Positions 32,730 to 47,571 of a DNA stretch of 64,000 bases are shown one piece after another. Source of the stretch: Hippophae tibetana (Eukaryota; Streptophyta; Magnoliopsida; Rosales; Elaeagnaceae); NCBI GenBank assembly GCA_037013495.1, contig CM072812.1:38104001-38168000 (forward strand), in the 5' to 3' direction. Under the pieces are notes generated by a model. It had not been told where the DNA came from, ran no database searches, and saw nothing but the letters and a program-made list of their open reading frames with translations. Within the stretch, counting starts at the first letter, position 1; the number at the start of each line of letters is the position of its first letter. The position numbers and the translations under genes were made by a program.

Positions 32730-34070
32730 TAAAACTTTATCAAAAATTATTTTAATAGTGTTTTTAAATTATTTATCAAAACTTTAAAAACTTTTTGAAC
32801 TGTAAATAATTGTTATTTTTTTTAAGTTAAAAAACAAAAACAAATTCAAATTTCAAATTTCATAAGAAATTAAAAAAAATTAAAACATTTCAAGTAAAAT
32901 AATAATAATAGTAATCATTATAACGTCAATAGTAAAATAATTTTGAAATTTAAAATTTGAAGTAAAAAAAACTTACCGTTCATGAATAATGAAATAATAA
33001 TAATAGTAATAACAAAAACAAAACAAAAAATTAATAAATATTGAAATAATTTTTTTTAATTTAAAAAAACAAAAAATAATAATAATAAACTTAGCATTCA
33101 TGAAAACAAATTTCAAATTTCAAATTTCATAATAAACAAAAAAAATTAATAATTTTAAATAATAATAATAATAATTATAGCGTGAATAGTAAAATAATTT
33201 TGAAATTTGAAATTTGAAGTAAACAAATTTAATAAATTTTAAATAAAAATAATAATAATAATAAATTAAAAAAACTTATAAATTAAAAAAAATAAAAAAA
33301 TTTAAACTTTATTTTATTTAAATAAATAAATAAAAAGTAAAAAACAATTTAAAATTTAATTTTTAATTTTCATTTAATTTAGGTTTTTTTATTTATGTTT
33401 TATTTTTTAGAAATCTTAATTTAAATTGTTTTCCTCTTTCTTTATTTTTAGTTTAGTTTCGTTTTATTTTTTTCTTTTAACTTTATCGATTTTATTTTAT
33501 ATTTTTCTTTATTTTTGGTTTAATTTTTAATTTAATTTTGTTTCCTTTAAATATTTTTTATCTTAATTTTCCTTTAACGATTTTAAATAATAATAATTAT
33601 TATTATAGCGTGAATAGTAAGAAAATTGAAATTTGAAGTAAAAACAAAATTTAATAAATTTTAAATAAAAAATAAAAAGAATTATTATTTTTAATTATTT
33701 TGTTTTTAAAATGTTTTTTTAAAAATAATAAATGAATAAATAAAATTTAATTTTTACTTTTTTTACCAAAAAAAAAAAGAATTTCGATATGTTTTCTATT
33801 TTTTTTACGTTTTTAAATTTTATTTTTTATTTAATTTTTAATTAATTTTTTTTCTCTTTTACCTTTTCAATATATTTGTTTTTTTTCTTTTATTTTATTT
33901 TTTGTTTAATTTTCGTTTAACTTAATTAACTTAGGTTTTTATTAACTTTATTAGTACTTAATTACCTTAGATTTTTATTAACTTAATTAACTTATCGTTT
34001 TATTAACTTAAATTTTTATTGAACTTTACTTAATTAACTTAATTTTAATAACTTGAAAAGTAAAGATATA
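32730..34070. repeat. AT-rich block (unit 2)
   Basis: Counterpart of 2475-3835, with length changes in A/T runs and in AATAAT microsatellites. No coding potential. Confidence 0.7.
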
Positions 34071-34279
34071 TGAGAATTATGTATAGGAGACTAGTTTCTT
34101 GAAGCGTTTGTGCCACTAGTCTTTCTTGAGAACGTTCCTATGTCTAGGATGATGGTTTTTAAGGAGCCTTTGCCCCGCAATTTTTTTCTGGGAGCACTCT
34201 TGATTAATACTGATTATGTTATTTTAACTTAGATATTATACTTAAAAAAACAAAAAAACAAAAAAATTATGAAATTATC

Positions 34280-36298
34280 TCCAAAATATTAAAGTTTTAC
34301 TAAGGAGTTAGTTGTTTTGTTTGATTTAGGTACAATTGTGTTTTGATGTCTTTAATTATTTGATTTGTACCTAGACGTGGGTTATCTAAAACCCACAAGC
34401 ATGTCCCTAGTTTTAAGTACACAAATTGAAAATTCATAGGACATGATCGAAAAAGTATAGGTAGACAACCTTGTCTTACCTGTAGTTTTGATTGATTCAA
34501 TGATGTGAGGACATTGAGTTTACTTAAAATGAAATCCCCAAGTTACGTAATATTTCTTCTCTTTTCTCTTTATCTTTAATTTACAGTTGTTACATTGAGG
34601 ACAATGTAAGTTTTAGGTTGGGGGTGGTGAAAAGTTACCGTACTTAATTTAAAAATTAAATAAAAATAATAATAATTTTTATTTTATTTTATTTTTTTGT
34701 TCACATTTTCATTTTTATTGTGTTTGGTTTTATTTTCTTTGTGTAATTTAGTAATTTTTGGGATTTTAGATTAGTTTAAAAAATAAAAAATTTCTTACAA
34801 AAATTTATCATTTCTTTAAATCAAATTTAAGTAAATAGTTAGGTTTTTTGTACTGTTAGATTAATTTTTGAAAACATATCATGAAATATTTTGTAATTGT
34901 TTTTGGTAATTAGTTAGTTTTTGTCATAACTAGTATTTCTTGATAAGATGTGGAAATTATATTAAACCCAAAATTGATGTTTTTTTTGTGGAGACTACCT
35001 TTGTGAGATATAATTTGAGCCTAATTTCCTTTATTCAGAATGAAATATATATTTTTTCTACTTTAAACACATTTCTTATTTCTTCAAATTTTTAGATGAT
35101 CTCTATAGGTATTAGCATTATATGTATGAGTTTTTTTCTCATCTTAATAGAGTGTCAAATAAATATATATTTTATTATTTTTGCTTAGATTAAATGATTT
35201 AAGTAGAAATTGATAGTATATGCTTTTATCTCATTCGTGCATGACTGTTACAAAAAAAAGACATATATGGGGTGACCTAAACCAAAATCAAACAGAAAAG
35301 CCACAAAATTAAGCACTCACCAAAATCCTAAAAAAAATGTACAATCTGTACATGGGTTGACTCTCTAAACAATATATATATTGAAAAAAATCTTCAGGAA
35401 AAAAATAGAGAGATAAAGAATATATAGTATAATCTATATACTATGAGCCACATTGTCTACAAAGTTGTGAGTAAAGGCTAATTACAAAAGAAAGATATAG
35501 GAAGTAATTCCCTAAAAAGTAATTTTATTTTCTTCATTTGTAAAAGGCATATATCTTGAAATTTTTTCTTAATGAGTTTGATTTATGCATAAAAACAATT
35601 TTTATATATGATATCTTTATAATTTATACATTCGATTTCTTTCATGAGATCAACGTCAAAATAATACTTTAAGCCTTTATTCTTTATACATATGCAAACA
35701 TATTAGTTCATTTCTATACATCAACTCTTTCGAATATAAATTAGTATGAGTGTTTGAACCCATAGGATTCAGTGTTTTGAGAGTATCGACTAGTGAGAAA
35801 TATAGTCAAAGCGAATTCGGATTCCAGACATTGAAATTGGGTGAAATTAAATTGATACATTTTTTATATGAAATATGAAAATGATTTTCGACTAATTATT
35901 ATAATAAATCATGATTGTTTAAGAAGATTAAAATAAATTATGCTTGAGATTTCAATTATGACCTTAAAGGAGATTAAAAAGTATGAGACATTTTTGTGTT
36001 ATGTTGTTTTCTTTTATTCTTAAAAGTTAATTTTTTATTTTGTTGTAATTTTAGTTTTTAAGTTGTTGTTTTTATTATTTCATTTAATTTTTACATTTAG
36101 TTCAATGTTTGTGGGTATCATTACTAAAAATCCTCACGAGACTCAAACTTATCCACTAGGTCAACCTAGGGGTTTAAAGGCTAGCTGCATAGGCTAAATG
36201 CAACCGTATCAATCCACGGAAGTGATTTAGGATAGTTTAATTTTTAGTTTTTATTGCTTCTCTTGCTAAGAGACTAGCAAGAAACTGGTTGGGGGTTG
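34280..36298 (+). other. Retroelement 3' noncoding region A (unit 2)
   Basis: Counterpart of 4045-6062, with the perfect hairpin at 34590-34609 and the GGTTGGGGGTTG polypurine tract ending at 36298. Confidence 0.75.
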
Positions 36299-37968
36299 TG
36301 ATGAGTGCTCAAAAAGTACTAAAATTATGATGATTTTATGCACGTTAATTGATTATATATATATATATATATATTTATATGATTTTATCATATATTTATA
36401 TAAATGTCTTTTTAGAATCATGAATATTTTTATTATTTTCAGGTATTTTTGCTTAAAAACGTAACTTAAAGATTCAAAGAGAAATATTGGAGACAATACA
36501 TCACAAATATATTTATAAAATAATGAGGAAAATTCAACAAAAATGGAAAAAATGGATAAAATGGATCAAAAGGATAAAAAATGTCAAAAAGGGTGAAATT
36601 GCGCATGCAACCGCCCAACCGCGTCAGTCAACGCACACAGCGGGCCTATTAAAACGGGAAAACGTGCACAGCTATAGTCACCGCCTCCCACCTACCAGTT
36701 GACATCAATTGACGTCATCATCACCTACTATGTGTTTCCTACATTTTTAATCATTTTTTCATCCACTTTTTCTTCCTCTCCTCACCTATAAATACCATCA
36801 TTCTCTTCATAACAAAACACATCTTCTCTTCTCTTTCTTTCTCTCCATTTCTTAGTTTTAGAGTTCTTCTCTTTTTGTAATTTATTTACTTTTTTATTCA
36901 ATAAATGGAAATGCAAATTCCGTTTGTAGGTTTTCCAACAATAAGAATGACATCAAAGTACTGTAATGATTTTATTTTCTTTATAGTTATTTTTTATGCT
37001 TTATTCTTACATGTTATATTTAATTTTTCTGTGATTAAATTTAACTTTGATGGCTGTTTGTAAACATGATATAATAATAACGTTGTTATGCTTGCGAAAT
37101 ATTAAATAGGTAAAAATCTCTAAAATGAATTGATTTTATTTTTATTCAAGATTTTATATTAAGAATGTTAGAGAGAAATATATTATTTTTCATTACAAAC
37201 TTAAGTCTGAAAATTAGATTAAAGTTTATTTATCCAGTCTGATTTAGAGTAGTGCTCTTTTATTTGTTGGTATAATCGTCCGGTAGTTAGAGTGAAGCTA
37301 TTTTTCAAAAGTTTTTATAAGAATTATTATCTGAAAATGTATCGACAATATATTTTTAGTAGTAGTTTTAAAACTTGAAAGTTAGTACTCGGATAATTAA
37401 ATTCTTAGGTTTAATTTGGACACCTTGAATAAAGTTTAAACTGTCTAACCCCACCAAAGGTGGCATTTAAATGATTTATTTTCAATCTCTTAGAAAAAGG
37501 AATTAATTTAATTAACCAAATTAGTTATCAACCCCACTCTTAGGTGTTAATTGATTTGTTTAGTTAACAAATAATATCTAACCCTACCAAATGTGGTATT
37601 TATATAAATAAAAAAAGAGTCAATAAATATCAATTTATATCTTTAATAACCTAAATAATATGAGCAAGCATAATTAACTTAGTTATTATATCCATAAAAT
37701 ACTCCACTATTATGAATGATAAAATTTGCATAAATGTGTATTGAATATGTATCTGTGTTTATTTTTATATTATTAGATTAAAAACACAAAACCCCAAAAT
37801 ATTGTGACAGGATATTTAGGATTTAATTTCATTTTTAAAAGTTTAAATAATAAATTAAAAACCACATATACTTATCATTTTCTATGAAATGATTCGTGCA
37901 ATTGTGAGGGTTTTATAAATATAAAAATAAAGTATTGGCAGGATCGGTGATGCCGGTTTTGCTCATGA
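36299..37968 (+). repeat. LTR2 of nested element (unit 2)
   Basis: Counterpart of 6063-7733. Differences used below to type unit 3: CATCATCACC (unit 1 CATCATCATC), CCGTTTGTAGG (unit 1 CCGTTTGGAGG) and AAACTGTC (unit 1 AAATTGTC). Confidence 0.9.
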
Positions 37969-37997
37969 GGAAACTAAGTGGTACCTTGTACAACTAG

Positions 37998-39024
37998 ATG
38001 AAAATATCTAGTACACTCTTGAATATACCAAATTCCCCATCTATTAAAGAGGTCAATCCATCTAAACTTGAACTCAAATACTTACCTAATTACTTAACAT
38101 ACGTGTTTCTGGGAGAAGGAGACTTATCGAGTGATAATTTTTCAACGTTGAACAAAACCCAAGAAAATGAACTTATAAAAGTGCTTAAGAAGTTTAAGAA
38201 AGCCATAGGTTGTAGTATCAGGGATATAAAATGCATTAGTTCTACCATGTGTATGCATAAGATCAACTTGGATAATGGTGCTAAACTTGTACGAGAGGCC
38301 CAAAAAAGACTAAACCTAAACATGCAAGAGGTAGCGAAGAAAGAAAATTTTAAATTATTAAAAGAAGGAATTATCTACTATATTTTCGATAGTAAGTGGG
38401 TTAGTCCAGTGCATGTGGTACCTAAAAAATCTGGGATAACAGCTGTTAAAAATGACAAAAGTGAATTAGTTCCCACTAGAATAATCACTGGAAGGAGGAT
38501 GTGTATAGATTTATGGAAACTGAATTTATATACTAAAAAAGATCACTTCCCTCTTCCATTCATTGATCAAATGTTGGAAAGATTAGTCGGGCAAGAATTT
38601 TACTATTTTCAAGATAGATTGTCTGGATATTATCAAGTACCCATAGCACTAGAAGATTACAAAAAGACCACATTTACATGTCTTTTTAGGACATTTGCTT
38701 TTCGAATAATGCCATTTGGGTTATGCAATGCCCCTACCATGTTCTAGATATGTATGATGTCTATCTTTTGAGACATGGTGGAAACATTCATTGAGGTTTT
38801 CATGGACGATTTCTCTATCTTTGGAAACTCATTTGATAATTGCTTACATAAATTGACTTTGGTTTTAGAAAGATGCATTAAATGCAATCTAACCCTTAAT
38901 TAGGAGAAAATTAATTTTATAGTTCAACAAGTGATAATGTTAAGACATATCATTTCAAACAAAGGTATTGAAGTTGATAAGGAAAAGGTTGAACTGATTT
39001 CCAAATTATCTCCCCTACATCTAT
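37998..39024 (+). pseudogene. Outer element pol: reverse transcriptase (unit 2)
   Basis: Same domain content and stops as 7763-8789, with the catalytic FMDDF kept. Two amino-acid changes lie in the first 249 codons (an Asp to Asn and an Ile to Ser in VSPVHVV; Ser matches related elements). The shared stops predate the macroduplication. Confidence 0.92.
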
Positions 39025-39027
39025 TAA

Positions 39028-40058
39028 GGTGATGTTTGTTTGGAGGGAATGGAAAGGAATCATAATTGATTCCTTCCATTTTGTGTGTTTGATTGGGCGA
39101 AATAGGAGGACAGAATAGAATCGATTACTAAAGGAGAAGGAATCACAATTCCTTCTTCTCCCCTTTAGGAATCATGATTACATTCTCATCTAAACTTCTT
39201 TTTTTCAATTTTACCCTCAACCCAAATATAACTCTAAACTCAAACCCAAAACCCTAAATCCCAAAACCCTAAAACCTAAATCCAAATCCTAAAACCCTAA
39301 ACCCAAAATCCCAAAACCCTAAGCCCTAAATCCCTAAACCTTAAACCTCAAATCCCTAAACCCCAAATCCCAAATCCCTAAACCCTAAACCCTAAACCCT
39401 AAAACCTAAATCCTAAATCCCAAAACCCAAAACCTAAAACCCAAAACCCTAAAACCTAAATCCTAAAACCATAAACCCTAAACCCAAAACCCTAAAACCT
39501 AAACCCTAAATCCTAAAACCCTAAACCCCAAATCCCTAAACCCTAAACCTTAAACCCCTAAACCTCAAATCCCTAAACCTTAAACCCTAAACCCCAAATT
39601 AAAAACCCTAAACCGTAAATCCAAAATCCCAAATTCTAAAACCCTAAACCCTTTTTAAAAAAATATAATTTTAACCCTAAACCTTAACCCATAAATATAA
39701 CCCTTAATCCAAAATCTCTAACCTCAAAACCCTAAACCCTATTTAGAAAAATAATAATTTTAATAATATATTTCTTTTTAATTAAGTAATAATTATTTCG
39801 AAAAATAATGATTTCAATAATTTATTTTGTCTGACGAAAAAATAGTAATTAAGTGACATTATTTGAACTTTACTGAATGTAGGGGTATTAAGGTAATTTA
39901 CAGCTTTTTTATTTCATTCCAGTGGCAAACTAAACACTGTAATCCTAATTTCGAGCTTGATTCCAATGGTCAAACCAAACAACATTGTTTCCTTTCCATT
40001 TCATTCCATTCCAATTCCAATTCTGATTCTGATTCCATTCTACGAACCAAACGCCACC
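39028..40058. mobile_element. Harbinger/Tourist-like element with telomere-like repeats (unit 2)
   Basis: Counterpart of 8793-9823, also 1,031 bp, with TAA at 39025-39027 and 40059-40061. The CCCTAAA tract is at about 39236-39755. It was in place before the macroduplication. Confidence 0.75.
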
Positions 40059-40061
40059 TAA

Positions 40062-40630
40062 GGGTTCTTAGGTCATGTAGGATTTTATAGACGATTTATT
40101 AATGATTTCTCTAAAATAAGTTGTCCCTTATGTAACATGTTATCAAAATATGTTTATTTTTATTTCAACGATGATTGCCTTATTACCAAATACCTTGAAA
40201 AAGAAACTAACATCAACCCCTGTAATTATGGCACCAAACTGGTCTTTACCCTTTGAAATAATGTGTGATGCTTCCAATTATTCTATTGGAGCAATCTTGA
40301 GATAAATAATCAATAAGAATTTTCATGTCATCTACTATACTAGCAAAACACACAATGACACCCAAATGAATTATACCATCATTGAAAAGAAATTCTTGGC
40401 TATAGTGTTTTCGTTAGACAAATTCAGGTCTTATTTAGTAGGATCTAAATTGATTGTGCATTCTGATCATGCTGCTTTAATATACCTATTAATTAAATCG
40501 AATGCCAAGCTACGATTAATTAGGTGGGTCTTACTCTTACAAGAATTTGGCCTAGAAATCAATGATAAGAAAGGTAGTTAAAACTTAGTAGCTGGCCATT
40601 TATCTAGGTTAATTTCTGACTTCGATTCTT
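40062..40630 (+). pseudogene. Outer element pol: RT C-terminus and RNase H (unit 2)
   Basis: Counterpart of 9827-10395 with the same stops (40303 and 40579 regions) and catalytic-site residues. I saw no coding difference from unit 1. Confidence 0.9.
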
Positions 40631-40674
40631 GAAGGTGAGAGTAAAGAAGATATAATTTAAATCTTTCCTAATGA

Positions 40675-41926
40675 ACAATTATTTTCAGTAGGTCCAAACC
40701 TTTGGTATGCAGATATCATCTAACTTCTTGCAGACAATACTTTTGGGATGACCCTTATTTATTCAAAATTGGTCAAGATCAAATAATTCAGAGGTGTGTG
40801 CTTGAAGAAGAACGTAAGAGCATTTTGACATTTTGTCATAAACTTCATTGTAGAGGCCATTTTAGTGGTAAGAAAAATACCCTAAAGGTATTACAGTCTG
40901 GATTCTTTTGGCCCACTCTTTTTAAAGATGCTCATATATTTTATGCACAATGTGATAGATGTTAAAGAACAAGCAATATAAGTAAAAGAGATGAAATGCC
41001 TTTGATATCTAATTTAGTTATTGAACTCTTCGATGCTTGTGGGATTGAATTTATGGGTCTTTTCCCTCATCCAATGGTCTTCAATATATTTTGGTCGCTG
41101 TGGATTATGAATCTAAGTGGGTAGAAGCTATCCCCACTAAAACCAATGATACTAATGTTGTTGTAAATTTCTTGAAGGATTCAATATTTACCATGTTTGG
41201 AACACCTAGAACTATAATAAGTGATAGAGGTAGCAATTTTTGTAACAAAATTTTTGATGGAGTACTAAAAATGTACAACATCACACATAGAGTAGCTACT
41301 CCATATCATTCTCAAACTTTCGGTTTAGTGAAAGTAAGTAATAGGAAATCAAGGGAATATTGGAATGCACTATGCATCCTTCAAGGAAGGATTGGGCAGT
41401 TAAGTTGAATGATGTTTTATGGGCATACCGCATAGCTTACAAAACACCCATTGATATGAGCCCTTATCGATTAATCTTTGGGAAAGTGTGCCACTTTCCC
41501 GTTGAACTCGAACATAAGGCTTATTGGGCAATTAAAGAGTTAAACATGCAATAAGATAAAGCATGAGGAAAATGGTTACTACATCTTAATGAGTTGGAAG
41601 AAATTAGGAACGATGCCTATGAGGGTGCCAAATTATACAAAGAGCGTACTAAGCGCTATCATGACAAGAGGCTAGTTCCTAACACTCTTCACCCTGGAAT
41701 GAAAGTCCTTTTATTTAACTCTCGGCTAAGATTATTTCTAGGAAAACTGAAATCAAGATGGGATGGACCATTCAAAATAGTCTAAGTATTTGCACATAGA
41801 GTAGTAGAACTATTGGATTCCAAGACACAAACAATATTCAAAGTCAGTGGGCATTGTGTGAAGCCTTATTTAGAAGGATTATGCAACACTGCCAAAACTG
41901 ATTGCATTTGGCTGAGTAATCCTTAG
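40675..41926 (+). pseudogene. Outer element pol: integrase (unit 2)
   Basis: Counterpart of 10440-11691. The first catalytic Asp is again Glu and the catalytic Glu again Lys, so both losses predate the macroduplication. Frameshifts and stops are shared. Confidence 0.9.
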
Positions 41927-43106
41927 CACCATAATGATGCGTCGTGCTAAGATGTTAAACTAAGCGCTAGATGGGAGGAAACCCATCATTGAAAGGTAAA
42001 TTTTATTTTAAGCAATTTATTTTATTTTATGAGCACTTTGTTTATTTTATTGCATAAAATAATTACTTGTTAAGATGTGTTAGAGTACTTATTTGTATGA
42101 TTCAAATATGATGTTGGATGCAACTAGCATTCTACATCAAAATCCTTAACACATAAAGCAATTTGGTAACTTTTCTATTCCTTCTCTTTTTACAATTTGC
42201 ATTTATTACATTGAGGACAATGTAAATTTTTGGTTGGGGGGTAGTAGGATGTAAAAGTTACACAAATTAGGAAAAAATTAAAATTTTTATAAACAAAGTG
42301 CCCTTATTTTGCTTATTTAGTGTGTATTTTCATATTAATTGTTTCTTTTAATTTATTAGTTTTCTTTTATATATGCGTGTTATTTTCTTTATTTGTGTGT
42401 TTAGGTAAATTAGAATAGTGTTCAAATTTTTGTCACTAAAATAATCATGTCTTAAAAATTAAGTTTAAGCAATGATTAGATCTTTTTACATTATTAGATT
42501 AATTTCTAAAAAAACATATCATGAAGTAATATGATAATTAGTAAGTTTGTGTCATAACTAATATTTTATGATAAAATGTTGAAATAAAATGAACCCAAAA
42601 TCGGTGTTTAGGAATCATATAGTGGAGACTACCCTTGTGAGATATTATTTGAGCCTTAATTACCTTTATTTTGAGTGAAATATTTTCTTTCTACTTGAAA
42701 CACTTATTCTATTTTTTCAAAATTTTAGATGATCTCTATAGATATTAGCATTGAATGTATGAATTTTCTCATCTTAATAGTGTTGTATATTTATTTTCAT
42801 TTGCTTAGATTAAATGATTAAGTAGAAATTGATAGTATATGCCTTTATCTCATTCATGCATGACTTCTACCAAAAAGAGATAAATCTGGGGAACCAAAAT
42901 CAAACAGAAAAAGGCACAAAATTAACCATTCACCAATATCCTACAAAAATGTATAATTTGTTCATGGGTTCACTCTCTAAAAAATATGTTGAAAAATCTC
43001 TAAAAAAAAAAAAGAAAGAGAGATAAAGAATATATAGTATAATCTACATATTATGACCTTTTTAGCCCTAAATAATTGTGAGAGTTAGTTAGTACAAAAG
43101 AAATAT
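41927..43106 (+). other. Retroelement 3' noncoding region B, first part (unit 2)
   Basis: Counterpart of 11692-12871, with the perfect hairpin at about 42206-42225 and the G-rich run after it. Confidence 0.7.
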
Positions 43107-43111
43107 AGGAA

Positions 43112-44951
43112 TGATGAGTGCTCAAAAAGCACTAAAATTACCATGATTTTATGCACATTAATTGATTAAAAATATATATATTTATATGTTTTATCATATA
43201 TTTATATAAATTTGTCTTTTCGGAATCACGGGTATTTTTATTGTTTTTCAGGTATTTTGGCTTAAAAACGTAACTTAAAGACTCAAAGAGGAATACTTGA
43301 AGCAATACATCACAAATATATTAATAAATAAATGGGGAAATGTCAACAAATATGAAAAAATTGGACAAAATGGGTCAAAAAGGTCAAAAATGTCAAAAAG
43401 GAGAAAATCGTGCCCAGCTGCCCAACCGCGCGCCGAGCCACACGCGCAGCGCCCCACATCTGCGCCAAGCCGCACGCACCCCTGCGCGCAGCGCCAGCCC
43501 ATCCGCACGCGCCTGTGCGCGCCCAGCTGCCTCCGCACGCGCCGACGCCCGTTTCGCCCCATTTTTCACGTGCAGCCACCCCCATGACGTCATCAATGAC
43601 CTCACCATTTGCACTCCGTGTTTTTATATTTTTTCACTCACTTTTTCTCTCCATCCTCACCTATAAATACCTCCCTTCCCTTCACTTCTAAACACACCTC
43701 AAAATACATTCTTCTCTCTCTTTCTTTCTCTCTTTTCTTAGATTTTTAGTTTTTCTTAGTTTTTAGCTTTTCTTAGTTAATTTCTCTTATTTTTAGAGTT
43801 CTTCCCTTTTTGGGAAGAATTAGTTATGTTTTTGTAATTTTTTAGCTTTTTGATTCAATAAATGGGAGTGCAAATTCCGCTTGGAGGTTTTCCAACAACG
43901 AGAATAGCATCGAAGTTCTGTAAGGATTTTATTTTCTTTACAGTTATTTTTTATGCTTTATTCTTACATGTTATATTTAATTTGTCTGTGATTAAATTTA
44001 ACTGTGCTGGCTGTTTATAAACATGATGTAATAATAATGTTGTTATGCTTGCGAAATATTAAATAGGTAAAAATCTCTAAAATGAATTGATTTTATTTTT
44101 ATTCAAGATTTTATATTAAGAATGTTAGAGAGAAATATATTATTTTTCATTACAAACTTAAATCTGAAAATTAGATTTTAAGGTTTAGTTATCCGGTCTG
44201 ATTTAGAGTAGTGCTCTTTTATTTGTTGGTACAATCGCCCGGTAGTTAGAGTGAAGCTCTATTTCAAAAGTTTTTATAAGAATTATTATCTGAAAATGTA
44301 TTGACGACATGTTTTCAGTAGTGGTTTTAAAACTTGAAAGTTAGTACTCGGATAACTAAATTCTTAGTTTTAATTTGGACACCTTGAATAAAGTTTAAAC
44401 TGTCTAACCCCACCAAAGGTGGCATTTAAATGGTTCATTTTCAATCTCTTAGCAAAAGGAATTAATTTAATTAAACAAATTAGTTATCAACCCCACCCAT
44501 AGGTGTTAATTGATTTGTTTAGTTAACAAAGAATATCTAACCCCACCAAAGGTGGTATTCATACAAAAAAGGGAGAATCAATAAATATCAATTCATATAT
44601 TTAATAATCTAAATAATATGAGCAAGCATAATTAACTTAGTTATTATATCCATAAATACTCCGCCATTATAAACGATAAAATTTGCATAAATGTTTATTG
44701 AATCTATGTTTATTTTTATGTTATTAGATTAGAAACACAAAAACCAAACTATCGTGACAGGATGTTTGGGATTTAATTTCGTTTTTAAAAGTTTGAATAA
44801 TAAATTAAAAACCACATACATTCCTTCCTTAGATCGACCTTGGGAGTATACTTATCATTTTCTTCGAAATGATTTGTGCACTTGCGAGAGTTTTATAAAT
44901 ATTAAAATCAAAGTATTGGCAAGAATCGGCGATGCTGGTTTTCGCTCATCA
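43112..44951 (+). mobile_element. Solo LTR with target-site duplication (unit 2)
   Basis: Counterpart of 12877-14716, again 1,840 bp with TGATGAG/CTCATCA ends and AGGAA at 43107-43111 and 44952-44956. It keeps the CpG-rich island, TGACGTCA and TATAAATA. Confidence 0.93.
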
Positions 44952-44956
44952 AGGAA

Positions 44957-45329
44957 ATAATTCCCCTAGAAGTCATTGCATTTATTTTTCCTACACTTCT
45001 AATAGATATATATCTTGAATTTTTTTATTAATGAGTTTGATTGATAAATAAAAATAATATATATGATATATATTTTTATAATTTATACATTCAATTCCTT
45101 TCATAAGATCAAACTTATGTACTATTTTTAGCCTTTCTTCTTTTATAAGTATGCAAACTTATTAGTTCATTTACAAACATAAATTTTATTCTCATACGCC
45201 TTAGTATGAGTGCTTAAACCTATAGGATTTAGTGAATTGAGAGTATTGACTTATGAGGAGTAGAATCGAAGCGAATTTGGAATCCTAACACTGAAATTGG
45301 GGGAAGTGGAAACAAAACATTTTATCATA
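44957..45329 (+). other. Retroelement 3' noncoding region B, second part (unit 2)
   Basis: Counterpart of 14722-15094, joined to region C at the same point. Confidence 0.6.
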
Positions 45330-47571
45330 AAAGGATGTAGTTTCTTTGTTAGATCTAGGTACAAATGTGTTTTGATGCCTTAGTTATTTGACGTGTGCCT
45401 AGAATGAGTTATCTAAAACACACAATCATATCCTTAATTTTAAGTAAATAAAAGTTTGAAAATCCATAGGCATGACTTAGAAAGTATAGGTATATAAACT
45501 TGTCCTACCAGCCGATTTGATTGACTCAATGATGTGGGGACATTGAGTTTATTTAAAATAAAATCCCCCAAGTTATGTTTTGCTAAGATATTAAACTAAG
45601 CATTGTATGGGAGGCAACCCATCATTTACTGTAATTTTTGTTTATTTGTTTTATTTATTTAATTTTTTTTGTTTATTTTAGTTTAATTGCATGTGAACAA
45701 TTTTCGAATTATAAAACTAAAAATATTTGTTGAGATGTTAGAAGCTTACAACAATCTGTCTGTGTCGACTTTAATAATGAACACAATAGATGCACCTATA
45801 TTTCTCCATCACTACTTGCACATTCTCAAGAAATAGGTAACTTTTCTTCTCTTTTCTATTTATCTTTAATTTACAATTGTTTCATTGAAGACAATGTAAG
45901 TTCTAGGTTAGGGGTGGTGAAAAGTTACCATGCTTAATTTCAAAAAATTTAATGTTCACATTTTCATTTTTATTGTGTTTGATTTTATTTTCTTTGTGTG
46001 ATTTAGTAATTTTTAGAATTTTAGGATTAGTTTTAAAAAATTTCTCACAAAAATTTATCATTTCTTTAACTTAAATTTAAGTAAATAGTTAAGTATTTTA
46101 CACTGTTAGATTAATTATTTTTGAAAACATATCATGGAGTATATGGTAATTAGTTAGTTTTTTCATAAGTAATATTTCATGATAAAGTGTGAAAATTATA
46201 ATGAACCTAAAATTAGTGTTTAGGAATCAATAGTGGAGATTATCCGTGGAGATTACCCTTGTGAAATATAATTTGAGCCTAATTTCCTTTATTCTGAGTG
46301 AAATATATTTTTTCTATTCCAAACACATTTCTTATTTCTTCAAATTTGTAGATGATCTCTATAGGTATTAGCATTGAATGTACGAATTTTCTCATCTTAA
46401 TAGAGTTTCGTATATTTATTTTTATTATTTGCTTAGATGAAATGATTTAAGTAGAAATTGATAGTATATGTCTTTATCTCATTCATGCATGACTTCTACC
46501 AAAAGGAGACATATATGGGGTTATCTAAACCAAAATCAAACAGAAATAGCACAAAATTAACCACCAACCAAAATCCTACAAAAATGTACAATCTGTACAT
46601 AGGTCCCCTCTCTAAAAACAACATGTTCAAAAATCTCTTAAAAAAATACAGAGATAAATAATATATAATATAATAGACATACTATGACCTATATAGTCTA
46701 CAAAGTTGTGAGAAAAAGGCTAATTACAAAAGAAAGTTAGAGAAAATAATTCCCCAAGTCATTGCATTTAATTTTGCTACACTTCTAAAAGACATATATC
46801 TTGAAATTTTTTTCTTATTAAGTTTGATTGATGCATGAAAATAATATATATGATATCTTTATAATTTATACATTCGATTCCTTTCATTAGATCAAAATTA
46901 TGCACAATTTTTGAGATTTTCTTCTTTTATAAGTATGCGAACTTATTAGTTCATTTCTAAATATGAATTCTATTTGCATACATCTTAGTATGAGTGGTTG
47001 AACCCATAAGATTCAGTGAATTGAGAGTATTGACTTGTTAGGAATAGAGTCAAAGCGAATTCGAATTTCTGACACTGAAATTAGGTAAATTTAAATTGAA
47101 ACATTTTTTAAATGAAGTATGAAAATGATTTTCAACTAATTATTATTATGAACTATGACTGTTTAAAAAGTTTAAAATAACTTATACTCATATATTTTAT
47201 TTATGATCTTAAAGGAGATTAAAAAGCATGAGATATTTTCATGTTTTGTTTTCTTGTTTTATTTTGTTTTATTATTAAGTTAATTTTTGATTTTATTTTG
47301 TTATAATTTTAGTTTTTTATTTGTTTATTTTTTTTTATTTCTTTTTACTATTTACATTTAATTAAATGTTTGTGGGTATAATTGCTGAAAACACTCACGA
47401 GACTTAAACTCATCTACTAGGGCAACCTAGGGGTTTAAAGGCTCATTGCATACGATAAATGTAATTGTGTCAATCAACGGAATTGATTTAAGATAGTTTA
47501 ATTTATAATTTTTATTTTAGTTTTTATCGTTTCTTTTGCTAAGGGACTAGCAAGAAGCTAGTTGTGGGTTG
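45330..47571 (+). other. Retroelement 3' noncoding region C (unit 2)
   Basis: Counterpart of 15095-17336, ending in the worn polypurine tract before TGATGAG at 47572. Confidence 0.7.

Larger units (their letters stand above)
31341..37968 (+). mobile_element. Nested LTR retroelement, internally deleted (unit 2)
   Basis: Same element and insertion site as 1086-7733: TGATGAG at 31341, CTCATGA ending at 37968, GGAAA duplications at 31336-31340 and 37969-37973. It is 20 bp shorter than the unit 1 copy through small indels in A/T runs. Confidence 0.88.
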